Notes under the pieces: model-generated | Seen by the model: only the letters and a program-made list of their open reading frames with translations | Told to the model about the DNA's origin: nothing | The model's database searches: none | Source of the DNA: Rhodococcoides fascians NBRC 12155 = LMG 3623 | GTDB taxonomy: Bacteria; Actinomycetota; Actinomycetes; Mycobacteriales; Mycobacteriaceae | Length of the DNA: 64,000 nt | Reading direction: 5' to 3' | Assembly: GCF_001894785.1 (NCBI RefSeq) | Contig: NZ_BCWW01000018.1 | Coordinates: 1 to 64,000, forward strand | Made by a program: the position numbers and the translations under genes | In this document: positions 35,754 through 44,873 of the stretch, piece by piece | Layout: each line of letters starts with the position of its first letter | Numbering within the stretch: position 1 is the first letter of the stretch

Positions 35754-37133
35754 GTGAGCAAAATTTTCGAAGGCCGGCGAACGAGAACGTCGACATCGGC
35801 ACTCGTGATGACCGGTGGTATCGGTGTTGCACTCGCGTGGCTCCAGTGTCTTCTGATCCGTCAGCAGTTCGCGGTGGGATTGTGGGTCATCGTCGTGGCC
35901 GTCGTGGCCACCTGTCTCGTCGCGTCCGATGCCAGAAAGCATGTAGCCGTAGGAACTTCGCTCGGTGCAGTGACCGTGGTCGCTCAGGTCGCCTGGTTGG
36001 TGACGCCCTTTCACGCGCTGTGGGTCGTGAGCGCAACCGCGGGGACTGCGCTCGGGTTCTTTCTGCTCGGATCGGCGTGGGCGGGCTCCTCGGATGGCAC
36101 TCGCCGGGTGGTTCTCGCCGTACCCGCCGGCCTCGCTGCCTCGATTGCGTTGGTGGTTTCCGCAGTGACGATCACTACGGCCGCCAGTCCGGCGCCGCTG
36201 GTTCGAGCGCTGCAGTCCTTGGGGCAGAGCAATTCCTTCGTTTCTGCCGCGCCGACAGCGACGTCGGTAGTGAACGGGGCAGGTCGCACCAGTGACATCG
36301 AATACGGCTCGACGCTTCCCAATTCGTTTCTCGACATCTACATCGCCGACAACGATCCGTCGGTCAGCCGTCCCACGTACGTCATGGTGCACGGCGGGGG
36401 ATGGATAGCGGGGGACAAGGCCGACGGTGATTCCGAACTCGGGACGGACAACCCGTACTTCGCGTCGGGGGCGGGCCCCGTACTCGACGCCGGTTTCAAC
36501 CTGGTGTCGGTGAATTATGCGTTCGCACCGGAATACCGTTTTCCCACACAGACGATCCAGCTGGGTGAGGCTCTGCAGTTCTTGGAAACGAACGCCGACC
36601 GATACGGCTTGGACATGAGCCGCGTCGTGCTCGCCGGAAGCAGCGCGGGTGGTCAGATCGTGGGTAGCTACGCCAATGTTCGGACCAACCCCGACTACGC
36701 ACGTGCGCTGGGCATCGAACCCACGATGGATCGAAGCGCTCTGAAGGCTTTGGTGTTCGACAGTGCAGTCCTCGATGTGGGGAGGGCCGGCTCGCCGCAA
36801 TCTGCGAGTCCGTCGAACGGCTTTCTGTACGACATCGGTGCACGCAGCTACCTCGACACCACCGATGCCGATTGGCTGGCGCGCGCAAACGTCACGGAGA
36901 ACGCCACCTCCGACTTCCCGCCGAGCTTCATCGCCGACGGCAACACCGGCACGTTCCCCGATCAGGCGGCCGAACTGAGCGCGAAGCTGGACAGAATGGG
37001 CGTCGCCAATCGCTTGAATCTATACAGCAAGAACGAGGGGACCCTCGAGCATGCATTCATGACCACGGGCTCGCAGTGGACCGACGAGTACAACCGGCTC
37101 AGGATCGAGTTCCTCCGCGGCATCGTCGGATAG
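35754..37133 (+). CDS. Membrane-anchored alpha/beta hydrolase (HSL-like esterase/lipase)
   Basis: The 459-residue product has four or five N-terminal membrane segments (about residues 16-38, 41-58, 66-84, 88-108, 120-143) and a C-terminal HSL-type hydrolase domain. The oxyanion hole is HGGGW (213-217) and the nucleophile elbow is GSSAGG with Ser297; the catalytic His is likely in EHAFM. The hydrolase domain probably faces the outside. The GTG start lies 6 bp after the deaminase gene, so both are likely one operon. Lipid, ester or antibiotic substrates are possible. Confidence 0.82.
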   Translation: MSKIFEGRRTRTSTSALVMTGGIGVALAWLQCLLIRQQFAVGLWVIVVAVVATCLVASDARKHVAVGTSLGAVTVVAQVAWLVTPFHALWVVSATAGTALGFFLLGSAWAGSSDGTRRVVLAVPAGLAASIALVVSAVTITTAASPAPLVRALQSLGQSNSFVSAAPTATSVVNGAGRTSDIEYGSTLPNSFLDIYIADNDPSVSRPTYVMVHGGGWIAGDKADGDSELGTDNPYFASGAGPVLDAGFNLVSVNYAFAPEYRFPTQTIQLGEALQFLETNADRYGLDMSRVVLAGSSAGGQIVGSYANVRTNPDYARALGIEPTMDRSALKALVFDSAVLDVGRAGSPQSASPSNGFLYDIGARSYLDTTDADWLARANVTENATSDFPPSFIADGNTGTFPDQAAELSAKLDRMGVANRLNLYSKNEGTLEHAFMTTGSQWTDEYNRLRIEFLRGIVG

Positions 37134-37164
37134 CAGAGCAGTCGCTGACGCACTCGACTGGCCG

Positions 37165-38040
37165 CTACTGCACTGGCAACCGCAGCTGGTCGACGGACCC
37201 GGAAACGGCGGCCAACCGGAGTTTCGTTTCGTCTTCCGATCCGGGGGCGGCTGTCATGATGACGATTTTCAGCTCCGCGTCTCCGTCGGTGAGTACGTCG
37301 CAGTCGACGGTGATCGGTCCGACGGTCGGATGGTGGACCACTTTGTGATCCTCGCGATGTGAACCGACGGCACCGACCGACCACAGAGACTCGAATTCTG
37401 CACTGCCGGTGCGTAATTCTTCGATCAGGCCCCTCAGTCTCGAGTCTCGGGGAAACCGTCCAGTGGCTCGCCGAAGGTCGGACACCACGGCAGCTCGGAC
37501 TGCTGCGTCGCCGCCGGACGGCGTCACCGGCCATGCGGACATTCCGGGTGCATCCGTGCCGACGGGGAAACAGTCACGAGCGAAGTTTCTCTTGGAGTGC
37601 GAGACGGTCGACGGATCACCGACCAGCGCGGCCCAACTCCGGTTCCACCAGAGCAGTTGCCAATCGGCGGCGAAGACGGCAACCGCACCCTCGTCGAGTC
37701 GGCCGACAACCCGCCTGACCCCAGGCGGGATGTGGTCGGAGATAGTCCCGTCGGCCGGCGGAATGTGGCCGGCCAAGCGGTAGAGATGGTCTCGCTCGGG
37801 AAGAGTCAGCTGGAGAGCCCGCGCCAAGGACGACACCACCTGCACCGACGGTGTCGTCGCTCGTCCCTGTTCGAGCCGCACTACGTAGTCCACGGAGATG
37901 CCCGCGAGATCGGCGAGGTCCTCGCGTCGGAGCCCCGTGGCCCGTCGAAAGCGTCCGGTCGTCAGTCCGACAGCATCGGGTGAGAGTCGATCACGCCACG
38001 ATCTGATCGTCGCGCCGAGTCCGTCCGTTGTCGAGGTCAC
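37165..38040 (-). CDS. MmyB-type XRE transcriptional regulator
   Basis: A 291-residue regulator with an N-terminal helix-turn-helix (RREDLADLAGISVDYVVRLEQGR, about residues 35-85) and a C-terminal MmyB-like ligand domain (AVFAADWQLLWWNRSWAALVGDP onward), a PAS-like fold thought to bind fatty acids or similar ligands. It is divergent from a short-chain dehydrogenase gene over 101 bp. MmyB-type regulators are often adjacent to and control SDR genes in actinobacteria, which makes the neighbour the predicted target. Its start is GTG 38040. Confidence 0.88.
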   Translation of the reverse strand: MTSTTDGLGATIRSWRDRLSPDAVGLTTGRFRRATGLRREDLADLAGISVDYVVRLEQGRATTPSVQVVSSLARALQLTLPERDHLYRLAGHIPPADGTISDHIPPGVRRVVGRLDEGAVAVFAADWQLLWWNRSWAALVGDPSTVSHSKRNFARDCFPVGTDAPGMSAWPVTPSGGDAAVRAAVVSDLRRATGRFPRDSRLRGLIEELRTGSAEFESLWSVGAVGSHREDHKVVHHPTVGPITVDCDVLTDGDAELKIVIMTAAPGSEDETKLRLAAVSGSVDQLRLPVQ

Positions 38041-38095
38041 GACTCCATTGTCACTCTTCGGGCGGGTGTGAGGGTGGTACCGATTGTCCTACCGT

Positions 38096-38109
38096 CCAGG
38101 CGTGCCTGG
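38096..38109. promoter_or_regulatory. Short palindrome before the SDR gene
   Basis: CCAGGC-GT-GCCTGG forms 6-bp arms (7 with the flanking T-A) in the divergent spacer, 33 nt from the SDR start. It is a candidate site for the MmyB-type regulator. Confidence 0.35.
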
Positions 38110-38141
38110 AACACACGCCGGTCGACCTGAACACTGGGGCC

Positions 38142-38837
38142 ATGACCATCACATTCATCACCGGAGCAAACAAGGGCCTCGGTTACGAAACCGCGCGCCG
38201 ACTGATCGATCAGGGCCACACCGTGATCCTCGGAGCACGTGACGCCGAGCGGGGTAGGAATGCTGCAGCAGCGTTGGGCGCTCGGTTCGTTCGGATCGAC
38301 GTCACCGATGCCGAATCCGTCGCATCTGCAGCGGCGGACGTGGAACGGTGGGAGGGGGTTGTCGACGTACTGATCAACAACGCGGGCATTCCCGGACCGC
38401 ACAGCGACATCGAAGAGTTGACCGCCGACGATGTGCAGTCGGTACTCGACGTCAACGTTCTCGGAATTGTCCGCACCACAACAGCATTCCTTCCACTGCT
38501 ACGCCGCTCCACCGATCCCGTCATCGTCAACGTCAGCAGTGGAATGGGTTCGTTCGCGGCGACACACGATCCGTCTCGCGTCGAATCCAGCGTGATTGCT
38601 CCGGCCTACACCGCGTCGAAGTCGGCTGTCACGATGTTGACGACGCAGTATGCCAAGGGCCTGAGCGACATTCGCATCAATGCCGCCGATCCGGGCTACA
38701 CCGCAACCGAATTCAACGGAAACAGCGGGCCGCAGACCGTCACCGAGGGGACCGACGCCATCGTGCAGTTCGCCACCGAAGGGCCCGGCCACGGATCCGG
38801 GCGGTTCATCGACCGCCACGGAACCGTCAGCTGGTGA
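38142..38837 (+). CDS. Short-chain dehydrogenase/reductase
   Basis: A 231-residue classical SDR: cofactor loop TGANKGLGYETAR, NNAG motif (INNAGIPGPH), catalytic Ser in VNVSSGMGSF and YTASKSA with Tyr and Lys. The N-terminal pattern with Arg after the second strand (LGARDAERG) favours NADPH. The start is ATG 38142. Its divergent neighbour is a MmyB-type regulator that probably controls it. The substrate is unknown. Confidence 0.88.
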   Translation: MTITFITGANKGLGYETARRLIDQGHTVILGARDAERGRNAAAALGARFVRIDVTDAESVASAAADVERWEGVVDVLINNAGIPGPHSDIEELTADDVQSVLDVNVLGIVRTTTAFLPLLRRSTDPVIVNVSSGMGSFAATHDPSRVESSVIAPAYTASKSAVTMLTTQYAKGLSDIRINAADPGYTATEFNGNSGPQTVTEGTDAIVQFATEGPGHGSGRFIDRHGTVSW

Positions 38838-39009
38838 GCCGGTTATCGGTGATTGCACCGTCTGGGCGGTTCTCCCGTGCCGCGATCGCTTCGAGTGCAC
38901 GGAATCCGGTACCCGGGTGACGTAGCCTGTCGGGCTCAGGCAGTTCACCGGTGTTCGGACGACTGCGCCGACAGACGTGCCACCTCAGAAAAAGGAAATG
39001 AGAAGAACG

Positions 39010-39765
39010 ATGAGCACCAAACCTCCACTTCTGTTGCTGCACGGAGTGACGATGTCGGCTCGAGCGTGGGACACCGTCGCACCACTGCTCGCGAGGAACT
39101 ACGACCTCCTCGTCCCGACCGCAGCGGGTCATCGCGGTGGACGTCGTCTCGATCACGCGAGCATCGGTGCTCTGACCGATGTGACAGAGCAGCTGCTCGT
39201 TGATCGTGGTCTCGACACCGTGCACATCGCGGGCAATTCGATGGGAGGGTGGATGGGTATCGAGCTCGCTCGCAGAGGCCGGGCCCGTTCGGTGTGCGCG
39301 CTCTCGCCCGCCGGTTTCTGGGAGCCCGACGCCGATCCGGGTAAAAGTCGGGCGACGTTGATCCGAACCAAGAAGCTGGCCGACGCCACCAGCTCACTGA
39401 TGCCGCCGCTGATGCGGTTCGGGTTCGTTCGCCAGCTCGCCATGCGTGATATTGCGTTGCGCGGCAAGCAGATGACGCACCAGCAGGCTGCCGCATCATT
39501 CGAAGACCTCGTCGGATGCGCTGCGGCTCACGACCTGTTGAACACCCGCGAGAGCGTGGCACCGTTCGCCGAAATGCCGTGCCCTGTCACCGTGGCGTGG
39601 TCGAGTGGAGACCGCATCTTCCCGCCCGAACATTTCGTCCCTGCGGCCCGTCAGCGGCTACCCGGGGCGCATTTCGTCACGCTGGCAAACGTCGGCCATG
39701 TGCCGATGATCGACGATGCGGCACTGGTGGCGAAAACGATCGAGGAGTCCATCGTCGGTCGTTGA
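39010..39765 (+). CDS. Alpha/beta hydrolase
   Basis: A 251-residue soluble hydrolase with LLLLHGVTMSARAW (oxyanion region), nucleophile elbow GNSMGG, an acid in WSSGDRIFPPEHF and the catalytic His in NVGHVPMIDD. The start at 39010 (MSTKPPLLLL) follows AAAGGAAATGAGAAG; an upstream ATG would add a short Lys/Arg segment only. It is convergent with cinA, 9 bp apart. No substrate can be inferred. Confidence 0.82.
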   Translation: MSTKPPLLLLHGVTMSARAWDTVAPLLARNYDLLVPTAAGHRGGRRLDHASIGALTDVTEQLLVDRGLDTVHIAGNSMGGWMGIELARRGRARSVCALSPAGFWEPDADPGKSRATLIRTKKLADATSSLMPPLMRFGFVRQLAMRDIALRGKQMTHQQAAASFEDLVGCAAAHDLLNTRESVAPFAEMPCPVTVAWSSGDRIFPPEHFVPAARQRLPGAHFVTLANVGHVPMIDDAALVAKTIEESIVGR

Positions 39766-39774
39766 CCACAAGAA

Positions 39775-41061
39775 TCAGATCGTCGGCTCCAGGGCGTCGG
39801 CGAGCATGTGCATCGCTGCGGTGGTGGAAAGCGAACGCACACTTGCCCTGTCACCGGGCAGTCGAAGTGTCCGGGTGACGGTCGGCTGATCGCGGACGGC
39901 AATCGCGAAGCACACGGTGCCGACGGGCTTGAGTTCGGTGCCACCGCCGGGGCCTGCGATGCCACTGGTCGAGACAGCGATGTCGACACCCACCCGGTTC
40001 AGCGCGCCCTCCGCCATCAGTGCAGCCACCGGTTCGCTCACGGCTCCGTGCTGGTCGATGACCTCGGCTGGAACACCGAGAAGCTCGGTCTTCGCTTCGT
40101 TTGCGTACGACACCACCGCGCCGATCACATATGCCGACGACCCGGCACGGTCGGTGAGACGCGCGGCGATCATGCCGCCCGTGCACGATTCTGCCGTTGC
40201 GATGCGACGGCCCGTCAAGCGACTCGCCACGATGTCGTCGATAGTGGATCCGTCGGTCGAAAAGACCTGTGAGCCATAGTGTTTCTCGATAAGTGCTGCG
40301 ACGTCGGAGTATGCGGCCGCCGCTGATTCTGGATAGCGCGTCACCATTTCGAGTTCACCGAGACGCAGGCAGGTGGTGATCTCGAGGTCGCCGAATCCCG
40401 CTACCTCGCGCTCCGCTGTTCGTAAGGTCGCCGCGAGGTCGGCCTCCGACAGACCGTACGCGCGGATGGTGTCCTGGCGAACCGCGGCACTCCTGGCCAA
40501 CACTCGCGAGACCGGCGCTGTCTGCACAGCTTCGGGCCACATGGCCTGTAGTTCGCGCGGTGGGCCCGGCAGAATCAGAACCGCAGGCAGCATCCCGGAG
40601 TCACTCGCTGGTATCGCGACGCCGGGAGCAGTGCCGGTCGGCGAAATGGACTGCGCGCCTACCGGAACCATGGCTTGTTTGCGGATGCCCGCGAGAAGGG
40701 GCTCCGAATCGGGCGAGGAACTCAGGCGACTCCGCCAACGCTGAACGATTGTGTTGATGCGCTCCTCGAGTTCGACGTCGAGCCGAAGTTCTCGACCGTA
40801 CAGCGCGGCAACGGTCGCGACCGTGAGATCGTCGGCGGTCGGCCCCAACCCGCCGGTGGTGACAATGAGGTCCATACGCTGATCGGCGAGGAAACGAAGT
40901 TGTGCGGTGAGATCATCGGGCCTGTCCCCGCACACGGTGATGTGGGCGACGTCGACGCCCAGTTCCAAGAGACGTTGGGCGACCCATGGGCCGTTCCTGT
41001 CGGACACCCGACCCGAAAGAACCTCGGTTCCCGTGACCACAACACCTGCTCGCACTGACAT
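39775..41061 (-). CDS. cinA: CinA-family protein (nicotinamide mononucleotide deamidase domain)
   Basis: A 428-residue two-domain protein. The N-terminal domain is of the MoaB/MogA-like COG1058 type ([49 protein letters not shown]), and the C-terminal CinA/PncC domain has [21 protein letters not shown] and [20 protein letters not shown]. PncC converts NMN to nicotinate mononucleotide for NAD recycling. Length and motifs are normal for the full-length form. The start is ATG 41061. Confidence 0.92.
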   Translation of the reverse strand: MSVRAGVVVTGTEVLSGRVSDRNGPWVAQRLLELGVDVAHITVCGDRPDDLTAQLRFLADQRMDLIVTTGGLGPTADDLTVATVAALYGRELRLDVELEERINTIVQRWRSRLSSSPDSEPLLAGIRKQAMVPVGAQSISPTGTAPGVAIPASDSGMLPAVLILPGPPRELQAMWPEAVQTAPVSRVLARSAAVRQDTIRAYGLSEADLAATLRTAEREVAGFGDLEITTCLRLGELEMVTRYPESAAAAYSDVAALIEKHYGSQVFSTDGSTIDDIVASRLTGRRIATAESCTGGMIAARLTDRAGSSAYVIGAVVSYANEAKTELLGVPAEVIDQHGAVSEPVAALMAEGALNRVGVDIAVSTSGIAGPGGGTELKPVGTVCFAIAVRDQPTVTRTLRLPGDRASVRSLSTTAAMHMLADALEPTI

Positions 41062-41201
41062 TCTTCGACTTTACTGTCACCGGGTTCGAGTGGACTCGCG
41101 ACGGTGGCTCGATCGACACCGAATCCGGGGCCGCGGTGAATTTCCGTACCGACGGCAGTCGATACCGGCGACATCGTGCATCTCGAACATCGGAGAACAT
41201 C

Positions 41202-41609
41202 ATGACCACGACGACCACTCCTGCAACCACGTCACGTACCGCTGCGCGCGTCGGCTGGGTCCTCACCGGCCTGCTGGCGCTGTTTCTGATCTTCGATATC
41301 GTCGGCAAACTGCTGAATGTGCAGCAGGTGAAAGACGCGACGGTGGAATTGGGGCTGCGCGACGAGATGACGCCCGTCATCGGCGTCGTGTTACTGGTGT
41401 GCTTGGTGCTGTACTTGGTGCCGCGCACCGCATTTCTGGGTGCCGTTCTCCTGACCGGCTATCTCGGTGGTGCCGTTCTCACCAACTGGCGGGTCGACAA
41501 GCCGCTCTTCAGCACGGTCCTGTTCGCGGTCTACGTCGGGATTCTTGCATGGGGTGCGCTGTACCTACGGGATCCGAAGGTGCGTCAGGTCATGCCGATC
41601 GTGCGGTAG
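41202..41609 (+). CDS. DoxX-like small membrane protein
   Basis: A 135-residue protein with four hydrophobic helices (about residues 17-36, 58-75, 78-95 and 102-120), the size and layout of the DoxX_2 family, including the QVKDATVELGL segment between helices 1 and 2. Function is unsettled for this family; links to redox stress and lipid metabolism have been proposed. The start at 41202 follows CGGAGA. It stands alone between cinA and the convergent FAD-Rieske gene. Confidence 0.8.
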   Translation: MTTTTTPATTSRTAARVGWVLTGLLALFLIFDIVGKLLNVQQVKDATVELGLRDEMTPVIGVVLLVCLVLYLVPRTAFLGAVLLTGYLGGAVLTNWRVDKPLFSTVLFAVYVGILAWGALYLRDPKVRQVMPIVR

Positions 41610-41639
41610 TGAGACGCCGCCTGCCGACACATGTAAGGG

Positions 41640-43127
41640 TCAGGACAACGGATTCAGGCCCGACGTGACGGGACCCTCCAACACGGAGCCGTCGGCAGCG
41701 AAACGCGAACCGTGCAGCGGGCAGTCCCAGGACTTCTCGGCATCGTTCCACGCCACGATGCCGCCGAGGTGTGGGCACACCGCAGACACGCGGTGGGTGA
41801 CGCCGTCGACGGTGCAGACAGCCTTCGGTGCGATGCCGGGCTCGATGTGGCCCTTACCCTCGACCAGTGGGGTTTTCGAGCCCCCGGTGATCGGCTTCGC
41901 CCATCCTTTCGCCATGTTCAGTCCCACGTTGGCATTGATACGGATCGCGTCGACGATGCCGGTGAGTTGGCGCAGATTCCAGCTGTCGTACGCGCCGGCC
42001 CAGTCGGTTCGACCGCCGAACGCCCGCTGTGCAAGAACGAGCGCGGACGCCGCGGCGTTCGTCATTCCCCATTTGTCGTACCCGGTGGCGACCCAGATGC
42101 GATCGTCGCCGGGCAGCAGTGGTCCGGCGTACGGCAGCGCGTCGATCGACCCGTAATCCTGCGCGGACCATCTGTATCGTCGTCGGGCCCCGGGGAAGTT
42201 CTCTGCGGTCCATTCGTCGAGGTCGTTCACCTGGGCCTGCGGAGAAGACTCGCGCCCGACGACGTGATCGTTTCCACCGATGAGGAGTAGATCGCCGGCC
42301 GGGGTGGGCGCGTACCGGATCGATCGGCTGGGGGAGTCGGCGGAGAGGTACATTCCGCGTGGAACGTCGCCGTCGATCTCGTACGCGGCGGCATACGACC
42401 GCATCGGTTCCATTCGAGCGAAGAATGCACCGCGATCGAGAATGGGTGTGCCAGTGGCCAAGACGACCCGCGACCCGCGGAGTGGGCCCTGATCCGTCTT
42501 GACGTCGACGTGACGAAGCCTTCGTCTCACACCGAGAGCTCGGGTGCCCTCGGTGATGTCCGCACCCGCGCTCGAGGCGTCCTCGGCCAAGGCAATGAGG
42601 GCGTCCATCGGATCGAATTGAGCTTGGTCCGGAACAGACACGGCACCGGCGACATCGAAGGGAAGTTCGGTGTCGGTGCCGTAGGAGGCGTTCAGTCCGG
42701 CACCGAGAGCGACGCGCAATTCATCGCGAACGGCGGTGAGACCGGAGCTGGTCGTGGCGTACGTGTACGCCGTCTCGCGTTGGACCGCTATACCCCGCTC
42801 CGCGCAGTATTCGAGCAGCCATTGCTGCCCAGCAGTGTTGCCCTGCACGTAACGCCGCACCTGCTGGTGCGAATGTTTCGACGCTATCGACGACAGCTTC
42901 GTGCCCTGCAGAACACTGATCTTGGCTGTCGTGTTTCCCGTCGCGACGGCACCGATCGTGCGGGCTTCGAGCACCGCGACGCGTTCTCCGGCTCGTGCGA
43001 ACAGCAGGGCGGTGACCAAACCTGTGAGTCCGGCCCCGATGACCACGGTGTCGTACTTCTGGGTGAAATCGATCGCGCGGTAGGGCAAGCGGTCGGGTCG
43101 GTCGAGCCAGAGCGAGTTGGGCGGCAT
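41640..43127 (-). CDS. FAD-dependent oxidoreductase with C-terminal Rieske domain
   Basis: A 495-residue protein with a DAO-type FAD domain (TVVIGAGLTGLVTALLFARAG near residue 27, and the C-terminal FAD region WVATGYDKWGMTNAAAS) joined to a Rieske [2Fe-2S] domain: ligands Cys451 and His453 (CPHLGG) and Cys469 and His472 (CPLHG). Soluble and probably cytoplasmic. Such fusions are widespread in actinobacteria and of unknown substrate. The start at 43127 (MPPNSLWLDRPDRLPY) is favoured by homology; the longer upstream frame overlaps the next gene. Confidence 0.87.
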   Translation of the reverse strand: MPPNSLWLDRPDRLPYRAIDFTQKYDTVVIGAGLTGLVTALLFARAGERVAVLEARTIGAVATGNTTAKISVLQGTKLSSIASKHSHQQVRRYVQGNTAGQQWLLEYCAERGIAVQRETAYTYATTSSGLTAVRDELRVALGAGLNASYGTDTELPFDVAGAVSVPDQAQFDPMDALIALAEDASSAGADITEGTRALGVRRRLRHVDVKTDQGPLRGSRVVLATGTPILDRGAFFARMEPMRSYAAAYEIDGDVPRGMYLSADSPSRSIRYAPTPAGDLLLIGGNDHVVGRESSPQAQVNDLDEWTAENFPGARRRYRWSAQDYGSIDALPYAGPLLPGDDRIWVATGYDKWGMTNAAASALVLAQRAFGGRTDWAGAYDSWNLRQLTGIVDAIRINANVGLNMAKGWAKPITGGSKTPLVEGKGHIEPGIAPKAVCTVDGVTHRVSAVCPHLGGIVAWNDAEKSWDCPLHGSRFAADGSVLEGPVTSGLNPLS

Positions 43128-43189
43128 ACAACCGAGTTCCCGCCTTCGTCGTCGCGAAACCCGGAAAACCAGATCGCCGTACGCCGTCG

Positions 43190-44305
43190 TCAGTGAACGA
43201 TATCGCCGGGCGGACGCGCAAGAGCGACGCAATTGCGGCCGTTGCGTTTCGCGCGATACAAAGCCTCGTCGGCGGCGGCGAGTGTTCGGTCGAACACGGT
43301 GCGGGTGGAGCGTGGATCCACCTGTGGCAGTGCGGCACCGACGCTGACGGTGATCGGGATGTCGTCCGCGACGTTATGGACGGCCTGCCGAAGGCGCTCG
43401 GCGAATTCGCCGAGCGTCGGTGTCGGATCCGGGACGAGGACGACGAATTCGTCGCCGCCCAGTCGTGAGACCGCCGCGTGTCGCCCGGCGCTCATGGTCA
43501 ATCGCATTGCCGTCAGCCTCAATGCGACATCGCCCGCGGAGTGGCCGTGGTGGTCGTTGACGGCTTTGAAGTGGTCGATATCGATCAGCACCAAGGCCGG
43601 GCGAACGGGGTCGTTGCCGGCACCGACTGCTCTGGCTTCCAGGCCTCGCCGGTTGAGCACTCCGGTCAGTGGGTCGGTCATCGCGTCGGACAGATGAACC
43701 CGAGAGGAGTGCAGTACTGCTCGTGAGAACGCCGACAGCAGCGTGACAGCGCCGTTGATCACCGTGATGGCCACCACGACTCGTAGGACGACCGATACGG
43801 TGTCGGTAGGGGTTGTCGCCAATGCTGATGCTCCGAGTACGAGCATGTACACCGTGCTCCACACGACGTGGAACCAGATCACTTTCGGTCGAGCGAAGTG
43901 CGCGGCGTACGCACCGACCAGTGCGAGAAGCATCGCACCCTGAAGCGCTGCAAGAGGATCAGCGTAGGTTGCCGTCACCACGGTGACACCGAGTTCGCAA
44001 TACACGACGAACCAGTTGTTGACGGGTGCGCGGCGAGACCACCAGTCCATCCCGAATTCGGCCTTGCTCATGATCCGGGCGACGGGAATCGTGCTGATGC
44101 ACACGGCGTAGGTCAGTACGGTGCCGAGTCCTTCGGTGGGGCCGTCCTGCGTGAACGTGGTGCCGATGCCGAGCAGCCCGAACAGCAGAGTCTGAACGAC
44201 AACCCCCGTCCGCAGCAGCGGGTCGGGTGTCTCGTCGTTCGCCCGCATGCCGGCCGGTCGCTCGGTGGGCGCACGTCTTGCCGGTGAGTCCCGATGTCTA
44301 CCCAC
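43190..44305 (-). CDS. Membrane-bound diguanylate cyclase (GGDEF)
   Basis: A 371-residue protein with five or six membrane helices in the N-terminal half (about residues 35-190) and a C-terminal GGDEF domain from about residue 210 (DPLTGVLNRRGLE, IDIDHFKAVNDHHGHSAGD, then RLGGDEFVVL). The GGDEF signature is intact, so synthesis of cyclic di-GMP is expected. No EAL domain or standard sensory domain is visible; the membrane part may itself sense. Its GTG start overlaps the 3' end of the upstream gene by 8 bp, suggesting co-translation. Confidence 0.88.
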   Translation of the reverse strand: MGRHRDSPARRAPTERPAGMRANDETPDPLLRTGVVVQTLLFGLLGIGTTFTQDGPTEGLGTVLTYAVCISTIPVARIMSKAEFGMDWWSRRAPVNNWFVVYCELGVTVVTATYADPLAALQGAMLLALVGAYAAHFARPKVIWFHVVWSTVYMLVLGASALATTPTDTVSVVLRVVVAITVINGAVTLLSAFSRAVLHSSRVHLSDAMTDPLTGVLNRRGLEARAVGAGNDPVRPALVLIDIDHFKAVNDHHGHSAGDVALRLTAMRLTMSAGRHAAVSRLGGDEFVVLVPDPTPTLGEFAERLRQAVHNVADDIPITVSVGAALPQVDPRSTRTVFDRTLAAADEALYRAKRNGRNCVALARPPGDIVH

Positions 44306-44831
44306 CGAAACCGTCTCGTGTCATGTCCGATCGCCAGCGCAGACTGGCTCGGACTGCCTCCCCGACACGGTCGGCGAGGTCGGCGGCGAGGGGCTCGGAG
44401 TGGTGAAACGTAGTCGCCTGTTTCGGTTTCGACAACCGGGCCGGTTCGATCTTCGGTGCATGCCCGTCGATGCCCAACCGGAAGGCACTGTCCGGAGTCA
44501 TTCGAGTCGAGGGTATGCGTTCGGCGTTGCGCGGAACCGCCGAACAGTCGATGGTGAGCAGCGTTCGACCCGGGCGCGCGAACGTCTGCTTGTCGGCAAG
44601 CGCGACATACAGTCCGTCGTTCGCCTCGGCGCGCGTCGCCAGTCGTGCGACGACCCGTCGAATACGCTGCTGGCACTGTGTTCGGTCTGACGACACGACC
44701 AGCTCGGCACCCGGGACGACAGATCGTGTGCTGCGCGCCGACTCCGTCAAGGACGTCCAGATTGCGTCGTCGTCCTCGCCGAAATATGTTCGCAACAGCC
44801 AGAGTTCGGAGCTGCTCGCGCCGTCGGGCAT
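44298..44831 (-). CDS. Uncharacterised protein (DUF6924-like)
   Basis: A 177-residue soluble protein starting MPDGASSSELWLLRTYFGEDDDAIW. The opening LWLLRTYF-DD-AIW pattern and the central TLLTIDCSAVPRNAERIPST resemble small actinobacterial proteins of the DUF6924 group, a family without known function; this assignment is tentative. Its end overlaps the start of the GGDEF gene by 8 bp, so the two are probably expressed together. A hydrolase gene lies 42 bp upstream on the same strand. Confidence 0.7.
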   Translation of the reverse strand: MPDGASSSELWLLRTYFGEDDDAIWTSLTESARSTRSVVPGAELVVSSDRTQCQQRIRRVVARLATRAEANDGLYVALADKQTFARPGRTLLTIDCSAVPRNAERIPSTRMTPDSAFRLGIDGHAPKIEPARLSKPKQATTFHHSEPLAADLADRVGEAVRASLRWRSDMTRDGFGG

Positions 44832-44873
44832 GGTGATCCAATCCGAGAACTGTGGGGTGCACCGAACGTGCGG

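Noticed and set aside
35754-36180. Separate small membrane protein gene before the HSL-like hydrolase
   Set aside because: The membrane segments and the hydrolase domain are in one uninterrupted frame with no internal start and ribosome-binding site between them.
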